A stretch of DNA of 42,199 nt from Elusimicrobiota bacterium (GCA_019135865.1 JAGVVD010000027.1:1-42199); one strand, 5' to 3'. Counted from the first letter of the stretch, positions 1 to 7,220 are shown. Program-made: numbers and translations. The notes: generated by a model from the letters alone, not told the origin.

Positions 1-136
1 AAAGATGGTTCGCCGTGAGACAGCGCTACAGACTTGGTAACATCAAAACTGAATCAAAGGAGGCCTGGCCTGCGGGCTACCCCTTGGGTAACATTCTTAA
101 TTGATTTGACAGGTATCTCGCATTGCGGATGAGCTG

Positions 137-355
137 TTGGCTGATACGCGGGGGTACACGTCCAGCGAATGGAAGCATTTTATTTATGTGGTTTATGAGA
201 CCCACCGGTTTAAGTCTGAAAAAGAGTGGAGGCAGTTCTTTATAAAATCAGGTATTGCCGATAATAGTGAGGTTATTGTGATTAGCGGTGAGCCGCCCAG
301 GTCAAAACACAGGCGAAAAGCTCTAGTCCGCCGGAAAGCAAAGACTGCTAATTGA
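137..355 (+). CDS. Small hypothetical protein upstream of the TIR gene
   Basis: I do not recognise this 72-residue protein. It is basic, with an aromatic-rich middle (SSEWKHFIYVVYE) and a Lys/Arg-rich C-terminus. The frame is open from just after a TGA at 107-109. No ATG fits, so a TTG at 137 is assumed, with only a weak GGATGAG upstream. The real start may lie elsewhere, or the gene may be a 5'-truncated remnant. Its stop lies 29 bp before the TIR gene ATG on the same strand, and its base composition matches that low-GC cassette, so co-transcription is plausible. No function is proposed. Confidence 0.4.
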   Translation: MADTRGYTSSEWKHFIYVVYETHRFKSEKEWRQFFIKSGIADNSEVIVISGEPPRSKHRRKALVRRKAKTAN

Positions 356-384
356 GCTTTTGCCGTTTTCTCGAGGATTATCAA

Positions 385-1626
385 ATGAAAAAAGTATTCG
401 TTAGTCATGCGGTAAGTGATAAAGCCTTGGTTGATGGTTTTATTGATTTGCTGGATACCGGGACGGCTTTAAACCAAACAGACATGTTTTGTTCGTCGGT
501 AAGCGGGCTAGGTGTTCCAAATTATAGAGAGTTCGTCGGGGACATAAAGCACCGCCTAGAAGAGGCCCAACTCGTTGTAATGGTCCTGTCCCCGGCTTTC
601 CTTAAAAGCAGCTTTTGCAATTGCGAGTTGGGGGCCGCTTGGTTTGCAAATAAAGAGTGCTTCATCTTGCTTGTCCCGCCACTGAAATTGGAGGATGCTA
701 AAGGCGTTTTGACTGGCATGCATGTCGGAATGATTACGGACGCCGCCATACTGGATGAACTCAAAGATTATTTGTGCTCGGTCCTTTCCGTGGACGCGGC
801 AACAGCGCGCTGGAACGAAAAGAAATCGGAGTTTCTATCATCAATTCCCAGGCTTTATGCTGTCTGTCGGGAATCGATGGGGGTATCTCTGGTTGATTGT
901 GCCGAGGCAGACTCTGGTATGGCACATGCTCGCTCGAAGCTAGACCACACAGGTGGTGCGATCGATTTCATCGATCTGAATCACTCGTTTTTGCAGCTTT
1001 TTCCGATATTATATTGGCTCGATCGAATTGTCCCTGCGAAATATGCGGGAGTATATTTTGACAGGATGCAGCGCGCATTTAATCGGAGTAATAGTGTTTT
1101 TAATGGGACAAATGACAGCTTGGTGTTTGCTATAGACAATATCCTTCGCTGCTTGTCCCAAGTGCAGATTTCCGAAGGGTATTGCTACGGCAAAATGCGA
1201 GCGGCATATAACTATCTGGAAGGATACTTCGCTGCATCCGGCGAGTCGGCCTCCGCTTTTCATGATGGGGATATACGCGATATTGTGCTTGAAACGCGAA
1301 GTATGGTTTCGCTGTATTTAAATAAGAAAAAGCGATCGGGGGAAATGGATGTTCTGGCTATGCGACTTGTGGTAGCACTGCTGTCGTATTACGACAGTAT
1401 CGTTCGGGATGGTTTCTATAAAGACATCGGGCGCGATGTGCAGCATTCCCTCCGGCTATATTTAGAAAGGGGGCTTTTGACTAATCACACTCTTTCACTG
1501 CCTGAAATATCCCAGATAGATGATGTTGAGCGGCTTAAAGTGTTATGTGAGTTTAAGTGGGCGAATAGCGTGGAAAGTCGTAAGAAGGAGGGCTTCAAGG
1601 ACAAGTATGCAATAGCCCGTGCGTAG
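385..1626 (+). CDS. TIR-domain protein, probable NADase-type defence effector
   Basis: The protein has 413 residues. The N-terminal ~135 residues form a TIR domain: strand A is KKVFVSHAVSD (residues 2-12), LVVMVLSPAFLKSSF is residues 63-77, and Glu81 sits in the motif CNCELGAAW, where bacterial TIR NADases carry their catalytic glutamate. The C-terminal ~270 residues are predicted mainly helical and match no family I know; by analogy they would be a sensor or oligomerisation domain. The ATG at 385 follows GAGGATTATCAA and begins exactly at the first TIR strand, so it is preferred to the in-frame TTG at 352. Codon use is much more AT-rich than in the genes from 2163 onward, which suggests transfer. 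Two small genes follow closely. Anti-phage NAD depletion is an inference from the family. Confidence 0.85.
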   Translation: MKKVFVSHAVSDKALVDGFIDLLDTGTALNQTDMFCSSVSGLGVPNYREFVGDIKHRLEEAQLVVMVLSPAFLKSSFCNCELGAAWFANKECFILLVPPLKLEDAKGVLTGMHVGMITDAAILDELKDYLCSVLSVDAATARWNEKKSEFLSSIPRLYAVCRESMGVSLVDCAEADSGMAHARSKLDHTGGAIDFIDLNHSFLQLFPILYWLDRIVPAKYAGVYFDRMQRAFNRSNSVFNGTNDSLVFAIDNILRCLSQVQISEGYCYGKMRAAYNYLEGYFAASGESASAFHDGDIRDIVLETRSMVSLYLNKKKRSGEMDVLAMRLVVALLSYYDSIVRDGFYKDIGRDVQHSLRLYLERGLLTNHTLSLPEISQIDDVERLKVLCEFKWANSVESRKKEGFKDKYAIARA

Positions 1627-1663
1627 AGAGTTCTCACTGTAATCTACTCAAGGAGACAGTCTT

Positions 1664-1861
1664 ATGTCGAATAATAGGTTTAGTCCAGAGAAATTTCATC
1701 AGTTCCGCATTGTGAATGAAAGGGATCAGGTCGTTGGACATATTCGCGTGAAGCCAAGCGGCATTCACTGGGCTCCCAAAAACGCGAAGGTGTGGTATGG
1801 GGTTTCTCTTGATAAATTTGCGTCATTTATGGAAGAGCATGGGGGCAGAAAGACGAAATAG
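1664..1861 (+). CDS. Small hypothetical protein of the TIR cassette (65 aa)
   Basis: A 65-residue protein with a good ribosome binding site (AAGGAGACAG, about 7 nt before the ATG). It begins 37 bp after the TIR gene. The sequence suggests a compact beta-rich fold (FRIVNERDQVVGHIRVKPSG) followed by a short helix (LDKFASFMEEHG). There is no signal peptide or membrane segment. I recognise no family. Position, strand, spacing and low GC place it in one transcription unit with the TIR gene and the next small gene; an accessory or immunity role in a TIR system is only an inference. Confidence 0.65.
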   Translation: MSNNRFSPEKFHQFRIVNERDQVVGHIRVKPSGIHWAPKNAKVWYGVSLDKFASFMEEHGGRKTK

Positions 1862-1871
1862 GAGAAATGAT

Positions 1872-2048
1872 ATGGCAAAAGCAAAACAGACGGATAGAAT
1901 TACGGGGCCTAAAGGCGAGCGACTCGTTATAGCTTGGATGGATGATGGTCGCATTAGGATCAAGCTGCATGGGGAGATAGCTATTTCAGCGTTTTTTCCG
2001 GGAAAATCTACGCGCCCTGAGGCTAAGATAGTGATTCAACCTCTTTGA
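1872..2048 (+). CDS. Small hypothetical protein of the TIR cassette (58 aa)
   Basis: A 58-residue protein whose ATG follows AGGAGAAATGAT, 10 bp after the previous stop. An upstream in-frame TTG at 1797 would overlap the preceding gene and has no binding site, so the ATG is chosen. The sequence suggests a small all-beta domain (ERLVIAWMDDGRIRIKLHGE). It belongs to no family I recognise. It is the last gene of the AT-rich block; GC rises sharply about 30 bp after its stop. Confidence 0.6.
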   Translation: MAKAKQTDRITGPKGERLVIAWMDDGRIRIKLHGEIAISAFFPGKSTRPEAKIVIQPL

Positions 2049-2077
2049 ACTGTACTGTTTGCTGATTAACCTGAGGA

Positions 2078-2134
2078 TGGCCGGACCCCTTCCCCGCCGC
2101 GGAGAACCGGAAGCATGTGGTCGAGCAGCTATGA
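2078..2134 (+). pseudogene. 3' remnant of a SnoaL-like gene
   Basis: This stretch nearly repeats the last 60 bp of the SnoaL-like gene ending at 4445. In frame it encodes WPDPFPAAENRKHVVEQL then TGA, against WPDPYPAAENRKHLVERIK in the intact copy. Immediately upstream the frame is closed (TGA at 2072) and similarity ends at the edge of the low-GC cassette. It looks like the stub of a paralogue whose 5' part was lost when the cassette arrived or by a later deletion. An ATG inside this stub (2115) opens the helicase frame but is probably not its start. Confidence 0.75.
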
Positions 2135-2162
2135 ACAGAAGTCCCCGAGAGGTTTGATAGAT

Positions 2163-4031
2163 ATGGCCACAATAATCCCGGAATCCGCGCTCGGCGACCG
2201 CGCCTACGGCATCAACGCCGGTGAGAAATACCTCCTCAACAAGCTAAAGGAGGCGCTGCCGGACGATGCTTATGTCTGGCACAATCTCGACCTGCCCAAT
2301 CACTATCAGCCGGACGTGACGGCGTATATCCCGCGCCTCGGGATAGTCATCTTCGAGGTCAAGGATTGGAAGAAAGAGACGATAGTCGGCATAAGCCCGG
2401 ATTTCTGGACCATAGTCTGCGACGGGCAGCGGAAGCAGGTGCGCTCGCCGCTGGAGCAGGTGCGCAGTTATTATTTTGAGCTGGCCGGGCTGTTCCGGAG
2501 CAAGCGGGTACTCCTGCGGGAGGACGGCAACTATAAGGGGACCTTCAGGCTCCCCATCGCGCATGTGGTGGCTTTCACCAATATCCGCAGGAAGGACGTC
2601 CCCGCGGAGATGTCCGCCCACCTGGACGGGTCCAAGTTTTTGTTCCGGGACGAGCTGGAGCCGTTGGGCAATTCCGTCAAAGGCAAAGAGCTCGAAAGGG
2701 TCCTGCGGAATCTCTTTGCGCAGGCTTTCTGGCCCAACGAGCCCCTGACCGAGGACGAGCTGACGGTCATGCGCGGCGCGCTTTACCCGGAGATCACCCT
2801 CACCAAGCAGGACAAGGGCGGCCCCAAGCGCATCATTCTGGACATAACCCAGGAGCAGATGGCTAAAAAAGTGGACTCCGGGCATACCATCGTGCGCGGC
2901 ATCGCCGGCAGCGGTAAATCACTGGTCCTTTGCGCCAAAGCCAAAATAATCGCGGAAACCCATCCCGACTGGCGAACGCTGATCGTCTGCTTTAACAACA
3001 GCCTGCGGAGCCAGCTGGACCATTACCTGAAGAACCTCAACGATATCTTCATCACAAAGCCCGCCAAGCCCAACTGGGAGATCGCCTCGTTCCACAGTTT
3101 TGTCTATAAACTGGGCCGGCAACTCGGTTACAAGGACCTGCCTGCAAATCTCTTCGGTCATGACGGCGCGGCCTGTGATGAGGAAGAGAGCTGCACCGTT
3201 CTGGGGCGCCATCTTGAGAAGATAGCCGCCCTGCCGGGCGCGCCGCGCTACGACGCCATACTGATAGATGAAAGCCAGGACTTTCATCATGCCTGGCTCA
3301 AAGGGCTGCTTTGCCTGATGAATCCGGCCACGAATTTCCTCATCCTGGCGGAGGACCCCAATCAGAAGATCTATTCGCGCAATTTCACCTATAAGGAGGC
3401 CGGCATAAATATCGTCGGCAAAGTGCGCAAGCTGCCTGTTGCCTACCGCAGCACCAGGGAGATAATCTTCCCGGCGACCTTATTGGTTCAGAACAGTGAC
3501 CACGACGAATTCTTCAAGCAGTACGTCGGGGAGGATAATTTTAACACGCTGTTCAAAGAGGCCGGCGGTAATCCTCCGGAGGTCGTCATTGTGCCGCACG
3601 CGCTGGCGGGGCGGTTCATCGCCGAATCCATCACGGAGGATATCAAGAAGGGGCTGGCATATTCTGATATCGCGATAATCTGCCCGCAGAAACAGCATAC
3701 GCAGAAGTTCCACGAGATCCTGGAGCGTTATAAGATCCCGTCGTACTGGCTGGTCCGCGATAACGAGGCCAAGCGCAATTTCGACGCCTCCGCCGATACC
3801 GTGGTGGTGACCACCGTGCATTCCGCGAAGGGGCTGGAATTCGAGAAGGTCTACTTCATGGACGTGGATTCCCTGCCCATGAAGTATCTCAACGAGCGGG
3901 AGAACGCCTCCATAGTCTATGTGGCCATGACGCGGGCGAAGAGGGCGCTGACCATCGTAGGCGGCTCCAAGACGGAGACCGTTTCCCGCATCAGCGAGAC
4001 GATAAAGAAATACTGCGCGGAGTGCGATTAG
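2163..4031 (+). CDS. NERD nuclease-domain / UvrD-like superfamily 1 helicase
   Basis: The protein has 622 residues. An N-terminal NERD domain (about residues 15-130) shows the nuclease-like signature GEKYLLNKL, Asp51 in QPDVTAY and Glu65/Lys67 in FEVKDW. A superfamily 1 helicase core follows: Walker A GIAGSGKS near residue 247, Walker B ILIDESQDF near 368, motif V TVHSAKGLEFEKVYF and motif VI YVAMTRAKRAL. Such fusions are predicted to unwind and cut DNA and are often found in defence or plasmid contexts. The ATG at 2163 lies about 10 nt after GAGAGG; an earlier in-frame ATG at 2115 lies inside the SnoaL remnant. GC content is typical of the core genome. It follows the TIR cassette on the same strand, but nothing shows the two act together. 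Confidence 0.88.
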   Translation: MATIIPESALGDRAYGINAGEKYLLNKLKEALPDDAYVWHNLDLPNHYQPDVTAYIPRLGIVIFEVKDWKKETIVGISPDFWTIVCDGQRKQVRSPLEQVRSYYFELAGLFRSKRVLLREDGNYKGTFRLPIAHVVAFTNIRRKDVPAEMSAHLDGSKFLFRDELEPLGNSVKGKELERVLRNLFAQAFWPNEPLTEDELTVMRGALYPEITLTKQDKGGPKRIILDITQEQMAKKVDSGHTIVRGIAGSGKSLVLCAKAKIIAETHPDWRTLIVCFNNSLRSQLDHYLKNLNDIFITKPAKPNWEIASFHSFVYKLGRQLGYKDLPANLFGHDGAACDEEESCTVLGRHLEKIAALPGAPRYDAILIDESQDFHHAWLKGLLCLMNPATNFLILAEDPNQKIYSRNFTYKEAGINIVGKVRKLPVAYRSTREIIFPATLLVQNSDHDEFFKQYVGEDNFNTLFKEAGGNPPEVVIVPHALAGRFIAESITEDIKKGLAYSDIAIICPQKQHTQKFHEILERYKIPSYWLVRDNEAKRNFDASADTVVVTTVHSAKGLEFEKVYFMDVDSLPMKYLNERENASIVYVAMTRAKRALTIVGGSKTETVSRISETIKKYCAECD

Positions 4032-4064
4032 GATAATGGGCCGCGGGAGCTTTTGGAGGGACTT

Positions 4065-4445
4065 ATGACCGCAACCGAAAAGATCGTCAGGGAGTTCTGG
4101 CGGCTGATGGGGACGAACGATTTTTATTCGGCTTCGGCGGTGCTGGCTCCCGATTTTGTGCTGGACTGGCCGCAGTCGGGGGAGCGCATACGCGGCCCTG
4201 AGAATTTCGCCGCCGTCAACTCCGAGTATCCGGCGCACGGGCCGTGGAAGTTCAGGATAAACTCGCTGGTGGCCGGCCCGGACAGCGCGGTGACCGACGT
4301 AAACGTTACTGATGGCGCCATACGCGCGCGTGCCATCACGTTCTTTACGGTGGCGAACGGTAAAATCACCCGGATCACAGAGTTCTGGCCGGACCCTTAC
4401 CCCGCCGCGGAGAACCGGAAGCACCTGGTCGAGCGGATAAAGTAG
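4065..4445 (+). CDS. SnoaL/NTF2-like family protein
   Basis: A 126-residue single-domain protein of the NTF2/SnoaL-like fold. It starts with a helix (EKIVREFWRLMG), then the LAPDFVLDWPQSGERIRGPENF segment typical of these polyketide-cyclase or isomerase-like proteins, and ends with the strand pair ITFFTVANGKITRITEFWPDPY. The reaction cannot be deduced; many members bind small hydrophobic ligands. The ATG at 4065 follows TTGGAGGGACTT, a good binding site. It lies 33 bp after the helicase gene and may be co-transcribed. Its 3' end is duplicated at 2078-2134. Confidence 0.8.
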   Translation: MTATEKIVREFWRLMGTNDFYSASAVLAPDFVLDWPQSGERIRGPENFAAVNSEYPAHGPWKFRINSLVAGPDSAVTDVNVTDGAIRARAITFFTVANGKITRITEFWPDPYPAAENRKHLVERIK

Positions 4446-4549
4446 CGGTTTACTCGCGGATGAAGACGCTCTACGACATCGAGATGGCCGAGGCGGAAAG
4501 TTAAGTCCCTCATCGCGGGTTAATTCCTTAGATCCTTGCTCGCGGGGGT

Positions 4550-4582
4550 CGACACCACGTTGTCGCACCCCCTGTCTATCCT
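4550..4582 (+). promoter_or_regulatory. Leaderless promoter with conserved inverted repeat, copy 1
   Basis: The inverted repeat CGACA, CCACGT, TGTCG (4550-4565) is embedded in G-rich and C-rich flanks that extend the hairpin. Ten bases after its GTCGC end lies a -10-like TATCCT (4577-4582), and the next gene's ATG follows after 6 nt without a ribosome binding site. The same arrangement recurs at 7006, 22377 and 37057. Confidence 0.55.
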
Positions 4583-4588
4583 ATTGGC

Positions 4589-5161
4589 ATGGGCGCTTCC
4601 ATCGTCATCGGGGTTATCGTCGTGGTGTTCATCGGCCTTATCGTGGTGAACGTCCAGCTGTCGTTATGGCTGAGGGGATTCCGCCGCGGGGCGCCGGCCG
4701 AGGCGGTCGTCGTGCTGGGACGGGGGAAGCCCTGGTCGCGGCTTATCGCCGATTATGATAAGAGCGACCTTGAGGCGATAGTGCGGTTCCTGGAGCGGCG
4801 CGGGAAGGACTTTTCGTTCTATGTGCATCCGGACGGGGCCCAGGTCCGGCGTATCATGGCGGACAGGCGCGTCAGGGAGGTCTTTTTTGTGGGGCATGGC
4901 GGTCCGCATTTTTTCAGGCTGGGGCGCGGGGAGATATTGTATTACTGCGCTTTCGCCGACGCCGGCCTGTACGGGAAGGAGCTTGTCCACCAGGTGCATT
5001 GCGGCGGTCCGGGCGGAATAAGCCTGATAGAGCGGGTGGTGCCGGTGGAGAACCGGCATAGGTGTTTTTATTTAGGCAGGGAGATCAGGAGCCGGGATAT
5101 TGAGGCGGGTTTTGAGCGGCTTGCGGGGTTTTGGGGGGACTATGCCGGGGATGCCTGTTAA
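4589..5161 (+). CDS. Membrane-anchored protein with a caspase-like His/Cys pattern
   Basis: A 190-residue protein. Residues 4-28 are one strong membrane segment at the extreme N-terminus; the rest is soluble. The soluble part contains a hydrophobic strand ending in His (VREVFFVGHGG, His103) and a second strand ending in Cys (ELVHQVHCGG, Cys138). That order and spacing are those of the catalytic dyad in clan CD (caspase/gingipain-like) peptidases, but overall similarity is not obvious to me and the assignment is tentative. The start ATG lies 6 nt after a -10-like hexamer, so the mRNA is probably leaderless. Alternatively this is a family of unknown function in which the His and Cys are coincidental. 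Confidence 0.6.
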   Translation: MGASIVIGVIVVVFIGLIVVNVQLSLWLRGFRRGAPAEAVVVLGRGKPWSRLIADYDKSDLEAIVRFLERRGKDFSFYVHPDGAQVRRIMADRRVREVFFVGHGGPHFFRLGRGEILYYCAFADAGLYGKELVHQVHCGGPGGISLIERVVPVENRHRCFYLGREIRSRDIEAGFERLAGFWGDYAGDAC

Positions 5162-5254
5162 AAGCTATGGCGCGCTGCTGGCGGCGGATCTGCGGCAAGC
5201 CGCTGAGCGGCGAGGTGGTGGGGGATGCGGGATTCGGGTGGTGGACGGATTTTG

Positions 5255-5308
5255 TAAACTATCGAGGTGATGGAAGCGCGCCCGGGTGGATTCGGAGGCG
5301 GATTATGA
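5255..5308 (+). promoter_or_regulatory. Promoter and short leader ORF before rhuM
   Basis: A TTTTGTAAACT promoter motif (-10 TAAACT, 5255-5260) is followed 6 nt later by GTG at 5267. That opens a 13-codon frame ending in TGA at 5306-5308, and the TGA overlaps the rhuM start codon as ATGA. The rhuM ribosome binding site (GGAGGC) lies inside the leader. Translational coupling of rhuM to this leader is inferred; the leader peptide itself has no recognisable feature. Confidence 0.4.
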
Positions 5309-6369
5309 CTGAAAAAATGCCGGATAAAGCCGTTAAGGTTTCGGAAATAGTGTTCTATCGCACCGACGACGGCTGCACCAGGATAGAATGCCGGTTCGGC
5401 GATAAAACGTTCTGGCTGACGCAGGCTTTGATCGCCGAGCTTTTCCAGGTCACTCCCCAGAATGTCACGCTTCATCTGAAATCTATTTACGCCGAAGGCG
5501 AAGTGGATGAAAAAGCAACTTGTAAGGAATTCTTACAGGTTCGTACCGAAGGCGGGAGGCGGGTGGAGCGCCGGCTCCGCTATTACAGTCTCCCGGCCAT
5601 ACTTGCCGTGGGGTACAGGGTTAACTCGGACCGGGGCACGCAGTTCCGCCAGTGGGCCACCGAAAGGCTGCACGAGTACCTGGTGAAAGGCTTTGTAATG
5701 GACGACGAGCGGCTTAAGAATCCGCCCGGCCCCGGAGTCCCCGACTACTTCGATGAGCTGCTGGAGCGCATCCGCGACATCCGCGCCAGCGAACGGCGCA
5801 TGTACCTGCGCGTCCGGGAGATACTGGCCCTGGCGGCGGATTATAAGCCGTCCGACGCGGAGACGCAGGTCTTCTTCCAGACCGTGCAGAATAAATTGCA
5901 TTTCGCCGTTACAGGCAAGACCGCCCCTGAGCTCATAGCCGGGCGCGCCGACGCCGCCCGGCCGAACATGGGGCTGACCGCCTGGAAGGGCGGGGCCGTG
6001 CGCAAGACCGATGTGGGCATAGCCAAGAATTATCTGCGCGAGTCCGAAATTTCGGAACTCAACCGGATAGTTTCCATGTTCCTGGACTACGCCGACGACC
6101 AGGCCAGGCGGCGCAAGCAGGTCTTTATGGCGGACTGGAAGGCCAAACTGGACGATTTTCTGCGCTTTAACCAGCGCGAGGTCCTTCCGGATTCCGGCAA
6201 GGTTTCGCATAAAGCGGCCCAGGCCAGGGCGGAGCGCGAATACGAGGCTTTCAGCGCCAGGCGCCGCGCCGCGCTTGAAGCGCAGGCGGAGCAGGAAATA
6301 CTGCACAACCTCGAGCGGACCGCCAAAAACCTGCCGAAACGGTCAAAGAAACACGGAAAAAAGACATAG
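5305..6369 (+). CDS. rhuM: RhuM family protein
   Basis: A 354-residue protein matching the RhuM family, first described from a Salmonella pathogenicity island and common in genomic islands. The N-terminus has the typical EIVFYRTDDG and an antirepressor-like DNA-binding region (FWLTQALIAELFQVTPQNVTLHLKSIY). The family landmarks YSLPAILAVGYRVNSDRGTQFRQWAT and a C-terminal FLDYADDQARRRKQVFMADW are present, and the length is normal. The ATG at 5305 is preceded by GGAGGC; the frame is open further upstream but those codons are proline/tryptophan-rich and not family-like. Molecular function is unknown in the family; a DNA-binding accessory role is likely. Confidence 0.88.
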   Translation: MTEKMPDKAVKVSEIVFYRTDDGCTRIECRFGDKTFWLTQALIAELFQVTPQNVTLHLKSIYAEGEVDEKATCKEFLQVRTEGGRRVERRLRYYSLPAILAVGYRVNSDRGTQFRQWATERLHEYLVKGFVMDDERLKNPPGPGVPDYFDELLERIRDIRASERRMYLRVREILALAADYKPSDAETQVFFQTVQNKLHFAVTGKTAPELIAGRADAARPNMGLTAWKGGAVRKTDVGIAKNYLRESEISELNRIVSMFLDYADDQARRRKQVFMADWKAKLDDFLRFNQREVLPDSGKVSHKAAQARAEREYEAFSARRRAALEAQAEQEILHNLERTAKNLPKRSKKHGKKT

Positions 6370-6402
6370 AGGGGATCAGCCGCCTGGCGGCTGTACCGGT
6401 AT

Positions 6403-6412
6403 TTTGTAAACT
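6403..6412 (+). promoter_or_regulatory. Leaderless promoter of the Nudix gene
   Basis: The motif TTTTGTAAACT contains the -10-like TAAACT (6407-6412), ending 7 nt before the ATG at 6420. No ribosome binding site fits between them. The same TTTTGTA(A/G)ACT string stands before genes at 5255, 10085 and 21188. Confidence 0.5.
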
Positions 6413-6419
6413 TACCTAT

Positions 6420-6812
6420 ATGTCCGGCGGAATGAAACAGGTCACGGCGGCGGTCATAGAGCGGGACGGGAAGGTCCTGATAGCCCAGCGCAGGGCGGGC
6501 GACGCTTTGGCGGGGAAGTGGGAGTTCCCGGGCGGCAAGCTGGAGGCCGGGGAGACGCCCGAGGCCTGTCTGCGGCGGGAGCTGCGCGAGGAGTTCGGCG
6601 TCGATACCGAGATAGGCGCTTTCATCTGCTCCAGCCGCTTCGAGTACAAGCATTTCCACATAGAGCTGCTGGTCTATCGCGCCAGGCATATAGCGGGCGA
6701 GTTCCAACTGCACGACCACGCGGCCATCGCGTGGGTGGCGCCCGCCGACCTGCGCAAGTACGACCTCGCCAGCGCGGACCTGCCGGTCATAGAACACCTG
6801 TCAGCCGGATAA
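6420..6812 (+). CDS. mutT: MutT-like Nudix hydrolase
   Basis: A 130-residue Nudix enzyme. The full box GX5EX7REUXEEXGU is present in the segment starting GGKLEAGE and ending LREEFGV, preceded by the MutT-like KWEFPGGK. The family removes pyrophosphate from oxidised nucleotides such as 8-oxo-dGTP. It is very close in sequence to the N-terminal domain of the fusion protein encoded at 18666, so the two are recent paralogues. The ATG at 6420 is used because a -10 element lies just upstream; an internal ATG five codons later aligns with the paralogue's start. It stands alone between rhuM and a repeat-rich intergenic region. Confidence 0.88.
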   Translation: MSGGMKQVTAAVIERDGKVLIAQRRAGDALAGKWEFPGGKLEAGETPEACLRRELREEFGVDTEIGAFICSSRFEYKHFHIELLVYRARHIAGEFQLHDHAAIAWVAPADLRKYDLASADLPVIEHLSAG

Positions 6813-6855
6813 ACGATATTTCTTCCCGCATCCGGGGGGCGACGCTACGCTTCAG

Positions 6856-6992
6856 TTGTTGCAAAATCTGCAACAAGTGATAGCACGATGACGTCTTTGT
6901 TCCTATGGGCGGGGCGTAGCGGAATCAAAAACTGCAACCGATGGTTGCAGAAATGGCCTTGGTCCGCAATTCTCGCACCATCGGTGCGAGAA
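6856..6992. repeat. Palindromic unit array A (three hairpins)
   Basis: Three perfect palindromes lie in this gene-free stretch: TTGTTGCA/TGCAACAA (6856-6876), CTGCAACC-GAT-GGTTGCAG (6932-6950) and TTCTCGCACC/GGTGCGAGAA around ATC (6970-6992). The last two share a three-base loop and a downstream AGAAAT flank, and the last has an upstream CGCAAT. Stem sequences differ while pairing is kept. They match array B (9731-10060) and the in-frame palindromes of the YhcG-family gene (22721-22846). Confidence 0.75.
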
Positions 6993-7005
6993 ATCGCCGG
7001 GGGGC

Positions 7006-7038
7006 CGACACTACGTTGTCGCGCGGGTGTTTTACACT
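7006..7038 (+). promoter_or_regulatory. Conserved inverted repeat plus -10, copy 2
   Basis: CGACA, CTACGT, TGTCG (7006-7021) is followed after exactly 10 nt by TACACT (7033-7038). Transcription to the right would run antisense through the small RNA gene at 7047-7139 and on towards the XRE gene at 7244. The short frame opening at 7041 is not conserved in the second copy of the adjoining repeat, so it is not called as a gene. Confidence 0.45.
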
Positions 7039-7046
7039 AAATGAAG

Positions 7047-7139
7047 GAAGAGCGCGCCTTGCAGGTTAAACGTCCGGGTTATGGCCCACCATACGGAGGG
7101 GAACGCCTGGAACAGCCTGCATCGGACTTACCGCTCTTC
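7047..7139 (-). ncRNA. Putative hairpin small RNA, copy 1
   Basis: The minus strand carries a candidate 93-nt RNA. It would begin with GAAGAGCGGUAAGUCCG and end with the exact complement CGCUCUUC followed by CUUCAUUU. A terminal 8-bp stem encloses an internal loop and a conserved CAGG/CCUG helix, with a more variable apical part. The predicted first base lies 7 nt after a -10 box. A second copy at 9562-9651 keeps both ends, the internal pairing and the promoter, while the middle has diverged, which argues for an RNA rather than a protein product. It matches no RNA family I know (not SRP RNA, tmRNA or RNase P). Confidence 0.55.
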
Positions 7140-7145
7140 ACTGAT

Positions 7146-7174
7146 ATTTTACAGGCCGGGCGCGATTTCGTCAA
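7146..7174 (-). promoter_or_regulatory. Promoter of small RNA copy 1
   Basis: On the minus strand, TTGACG (7169-7174), a 17-bp spacer and TAAAAT (7146-7151) form a near-consensus housekeeping promoter. Copy 2 has the same -35 box, the same 17-bp spacing and TATAAT. Confidence 0.7.
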
Positions 7175-7191
7175 TGGGGGGTGCCTGGGTC

Positions 7192-7220
7192 TTGCGTATA
7201 CAGTATTTGTACTGTATACT
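7192..7220 (+). promoter_or_regulatory. Promoter and operator of the XRE gene
   Basis: The perfect inverted repeat GTATACAGTA, TTTG, TACTGTATAC (7196-7219) lies between a -35-like TTGCGT (7192-7197) and a -10-like TATACT (7215-7220) that are 17 bp apart. A repressor bound here would block the promoter. Autoregulation by the XRE protein encoded immediately downstream is the likely reading. Confidence 0.65.

Noticed and set aside
4459-4503. 14-codon frame MKTLYDIEMAEAES between the SnoaL-like gene and the caspase-like gene
   Set aside because: It is very short and has no ribosome binding site or conserved context; it could be the tail of a lost gene, but nothing supports that.
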